From positions 1 to 14,811 of the forward strand of contig JAEZEU010000084.1 in NCBI GenBank assembly GCA_023432885.1: a stretch of DNA of 14,811 bases. The letters are read 5' to 3'. The notes below the pieces were generated by a model, which had not been told where the DNA came from, made no database searches, and saw only the letters and a program-made list of their open reading frames with translations. Positions 12,988 through 14,811 of this stretch are shown here, piece after piece. Numbering within the stretch: position 1 is the first letter of the stretch; each line of letters starts with the position of its first letter. The translations under genes were made by a program, and so were the position numbers. Source of the DNA: Pseudomonadota bacterium. GTDB taxonomy: Bacteria > Pseudomonadota > Alphaproteobacteria > Rhizobiales > Xanthobacteraceae.

Positions 12988-14151
12988 CTAGCCGTCCCAC
13001 GTCACCGGCAGGTTGAGCAGGCCGCGGAAGGCCCAGCCGCCGATGCGGGGCGGTTCGACCAGCCGCAGATTCGCCAGCCGCGAGAAGATCGCAGGCAGTG
13101 CGACGTCGGCGACCATGGCGCGGGAGGCCCAGGCGCCGGCGCAGAAGTGGGGACCGGCGCCGAACGCAATGCTCTTGGAGGCATCACGGCGCAGGTCAAA
13201 GGTCTCCGCGTCGTCAAAATGCTTCTCGTCGCGGTTGGCGGAGCCGAACATCAGGAACACGCGCTCCTCCGGCTCGAACTCGACGTCGCGGATGCGCCAG
13301 GGCTTTGCGATCCGCCGCGGCGACATGCCTATCGGCGAGATCCAGCGTGAATATTCCTCGAATGCCTGGAGCCACGGGATGGCGCCGCTCTGCACGAGCG
13401 CGAGCTGATCGGGATGGGTCAGCAGCGCCCACACCGTGCCGGCGATGGCGTCGCGCGGCTCGTTCTGGCCGCCCGAGATGGCGAGCTTGATATTGGCGCG
13501 GATGCTCTGCACCGGCATGCCGCATTCCAGCATCACCCCGAGCAGGCTGAGGTCGGGCTTGTTCGAGAGCACCGGCACCATGTCGTCGATCGCAGCATCG
13601 ATGCCTGATGTGGCGGCATGGCAGCGTGCCTCCACCATGGGATCGCCGCTGTAATTGGCGATGCCGTCGATCATGCCCTGCGACCACGCGTTCATGTCCT
13701 CGAAGCGCATGTTGTTCAGCCCGGTGATCGACTTCAGGCATTCGGCCGAAAACGGCAGCGCAAAGGCCTGCACGAAATCGACCGACGGCTCTACCTCCAG
13801 CGCGGCGATGATGCGGTCGGCATGCGCCTGGAATTTCGCGGTCCAGTGCGATCTCACCGTCTTCGGCGAGACCGCCGGAAAGATCGCCCTGCGCTCATTC
13901 ATGTGCGCATCGCCGTCCTTGCGCATCATGTTGTGGCCCATCAGCTTGTTCATCAGCCCCTGCGGCTGGTGCGACGAGAACACGTCGACCTGCTTTTCCG
14001 AGACGAAGATGTCATCGCGGCTGCAGAGCAGCGTGCTGCCCAGCTGCGGCACGAAGACGATCGGCGCCTCCTTCCGGAAACGTGCCAGCATGGGATAGGG
14101 ATCCTGCCAGAACGCGGCGGGATCGATGTCGATGCGGGGAGCGGTGCTCAC
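12988..14151 (-). CDS. Bacterial cytochrome P450
   Basis: A 387-residue soluble heme monooxygenase. The heme-binding loop FGAGPHFCAG places the thiolate ligand at Cys337. The K-helix ExxR is Glu266-Arg269, and HFDDAETFDLRRD is the usual meander region. Length fits soluble class-I bacterial P450s, which need a separate ferredoxin and reductase; none is in the window. Oddity: the I-helix centre reads SGGQNEPRD (226-234), with Asn-Glu-Pro where most P450s have the Ala/Gly-Gly-x-Asp/Glu-Thr proton-relay motif, so the conserved Thr is missing. Such NEPRD helices occur, from memory, in a subset of rhizobial P450s. The start is a GTG at 14151 with GAGGGA 6 bases before it, partly inside a hairpin. 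It lies downstream of a SnoaL-like gene and a cupredoxin gene. The substrate is unknown. Confidence 0.93.
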   Translation of the reverse strand: MSTAPRIDIDPAAFWQDPYPMLARFRKEAPIVFVPQLGSTLLCSRDDIFVSEKQVDVFSSHQPQGLMNKLMGHNMMRKDGDAHMNERRAIFPAVSPKTVRSHWTAKFQAHADRIIAALEVEPSVDFVQAFALPFSAECLKSITGLNNMRFEDMNAWSQGMIDGIANYSGDPMVEARCHAATSGIDAAIDDMVPVLSNKPDLSLLGVMLECGMPVQSIRANIKLAISGGQNEPRDAIAGTVWALLTHPDQLALVQSGAIPWLQAFEEYSRWISPIGMSPRRIAKPWRIRDVEFEPEERVFLMFGSANRDEKHFDDAETFDLRRDASKSIAFGAGPHFCAGAWASRAMVADVALPAIFSRLANLRLVEPPRIGGWAFRGLLNLPVTWDG

Positions 14152-14158
14152 GGCGTTT

Positions 14159-14178
14159 CCCTCAGGTCTTTTTGAGGG
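14159..14178 (-). promoter_or_regulatory. Hairpin that can hide the P450 ribosome binding site
   Basis: CCCTCA/TGAGGG arms (14159-14164 and 14173-14178) with an 8-base loop lie just before the P450 GTG start. On the mRNA the downstream arm (TGAGGG) contains most of the GAGGGA ribosome binding site, so folding would limit translation. The stem is only 6 bp; a regulatory role is inference. Confidence 0.35.
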
Positions 14179-14210
14179 ACGATAGACGGCCGCCTACTTG
14201 TTTGGAAGGG

Positions 14211-14252
14211 CGCCGCCGGCTGTGCGCCGGACCTGGCGGACAACCGGCGGCG
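14211..14252 (-). terminator. GC-rich hairpin between SnoaL-like and P450 genes
   Basis: A perfect 9-bp stem CGCCGCCGG/CCGGCGGCG encloses 24 bases, with a smaller internal stem (CGCC/GGCG). It starts 3 bases after the stop of the SnoaL-like gene. There is no T-run, so it may be an attenuator, a partial terminator or an mRNA-stabilising element between two genes of one transcript. Confidence 0.35.
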
Positions 14253-14255
14253 GCA

Positions 14256-14627
14256 TCACGCGCCTTGCGGGACCTGGTCGAGAAAACCGGTGATGCTCCT
14301 GATCCGCCCGTCCTGGCTCAGCACGGCGAAATCGGTGCCTTTGATCGGGCTGTCGGCGGCCCCGACGGGACCGAGACCCCAGGAGAAGCGGAGATGCTCG
14401 CCAAAGCCGTTGGGCTCGCCGATCAGCGTGAATTTGAAGTCGGGGAATTTCTGCTGCACGCCCGAGATCAGCGCATCGACGCCGTCATGGCCGTCGCCCG
14501 ACATCATCGGGTCGACATATTTTGCGTCAAACGTCCAGTTCGCGGCGAGCATCTCGCGACGACGGTGTGGGGTGCGCTCGTTCCAGAGCTCGATATAGCG
14601 ATGGGCAACCTGCTTGACGTCGGTCAT
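14256..14627 (-). CDS. SnoaL-like / NTF2-like fold protein
   Basis: A 123-residue single-domain protein. The pattern is that of SnoaL-like polyketide-cyclase/ester-cyclase proteins: VAHRYIELWNERTPHRRREM at the N-terminus, then WTFDAKYVDPMMSGDGHDGV (the acid/His-lined pocket region), then FKFTLIGEPNGFGEHLRFSW and a closing strand IRSITGFLDQV. The fold is well supported. The reaction is not: family members include cyclases, isomerases and proteins with unknown ligands. The ATG at 14627 follows AAGGAG by 8 bases; the earlier in-frame start at 14714 is unlikely. It lies 104 bases upstream of the P450 gene and is probably expressed with it. Confidence 0.8.
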   Translation of the reverse strand: MTDVKQVAHRYIELWNERTPHRRREMLAANWTFDAKYVDPMMSGDGHDGVDALISGVQQKFPDFKFTLIGEPNGFGEHLRFSWGLGPVGAADSPIKGTDFAVLSQDGRIRSITGFLDQVPQGA

Positions 14628-14721
14628 TGGCTTGTCTCCTTCGAGAGCCGGATCATTCGGCTGGTCCAGACTATCGACGAGAAGCAACGGCCAATCGATT
14701 ACCTCCGACGTCATGCATGCG

Positions 14722-14811
14722 TTACGGCGCGATCTTCAGTACCGCCTTCATGTTGGGATGGTAGCGGCAGTAATAGTCGATCGTGCCTGCCTTGTTCAGC
14801 ACGGAGCTGAC
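14722..14811 (-). CDS. C-terminal part of an amicyanin-like cupredoxin (cut by the window edge)
   Basis: Only the last 29 codons are present; the 5' part lies beyond 14811. They contain IDYYCRYHPNMKA. The C-x2-H-x2-M spacing and the preceding GTIDYYC strand match the type-1 copper ligand loop of amicyanin-like small blue copper proteins. The missing first His ligand would be in the upstream part. Such proteins are periplasmic electron carriers, so it probably does not reduce the cytosolic P450 directly. It lies about 95 bases upstream of the SnoaL-like gene in the same direction. Confidence 0.8.
   Translation of the reverse strand, partial: VSSVLNKAGTIDYYCRYHPNMKAVLKIAP

Noticed and set aside
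12606..13016. Plus-strand ORF of 136 residues overlapping the zinc-ribbon gene and the P450 end
   Set aside because: No domain features; it overlaps two genes with clear motifs and has no ribosome binding site.
13618..14175. Plus-strand ORF of 185 residues opposite the P450 gene
   Set aside because: Antisense shadow of a P450 with intact ExxR and heme-cysteine motifs.

Overview
The window looks like a stretch of alphaproteobacterial chromosome, most likely from a Bradyrhizobium-type soil bacterium. This is inferred from the generally high GC, the type of high-affinity amino-acid (HAAT/Liv) transporter, the P450 next to a small cupredoxin, and the style of the small secreted proteins. No single gene proves the genus.

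Left part (1-2049), minus strand then tRNA: an O6-alkylguanine-DNA alkyltransferase (ogt family) in which the usual arginine-finger position is His; a non-coding stretch; a small secreted His/Tyr-rich protein with a clear intrinsic terminator; and a tRNA-Gly(CCC) with encoded CCA. Between the His-rich gene and the tRNA is only a very short ORF with a strong ribosome binding site, possibly a truncated gene.

Middle-left (2050-5107) looks like a scarred integration site. A frameshifted remnant of a tyrosine recombinase lies next to the 3' end of the tRNA, pointing towards it. It is followed by a 55-residue ORF plus a membrane-anchored SGNH hydrolase, a probably frameshifted unknown gene ending at a strong hairpin, a converging small secreted protein, a 27-codon stub of an acyltransferase-3 gene, and a multi-pass membrane protein.

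Centre (5354-12146) is the main functional unit: a seven-gene plus-strand cassette. It encodes a GntR/FCD regulator, a periplasmic HAAT-type solute-binding protein, two LivH/LivM-type permeases, two LivG/LivF-type ATPases and a cytosolic amidase-signature hydrolase. The genes overlap or are separated by at most about 30 bases. The only good promoter I see lies directly before the regulator, and its -10 region and the regulator start codon are covered by a near-perfect AT-rich inverted repeat. The simplest reading is an autoregulated import-and-hydrolysis operon for an amide-type compound that is probably also the inducer. Its codon usage looks less GC-biased than the flanking genes, which suggests acquisition.

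Right part (12147-14811): an empty 388-base gap and a small zinc-ribbon protein on the plus strand. Then on the minus strand come a bacterial cytochrome P450 with an unusual I-helix lacking the acid-alcohol pair, a SnoaL/NTF2-like protein, and, cut by the window edge, the C-terminus of an amicyanin-like cupredoxin. Hairpins lie between SnoaL and P450, one of them over the P450 ribosome binding site.

No CRISPR array, complete mobile element or defence system was seen. The most interesting items are the self-contained amide-uptake operon with its leaderless-looking, operator-covered start, the non-canonical P450, and the alkyltransferase without its arginine finger.
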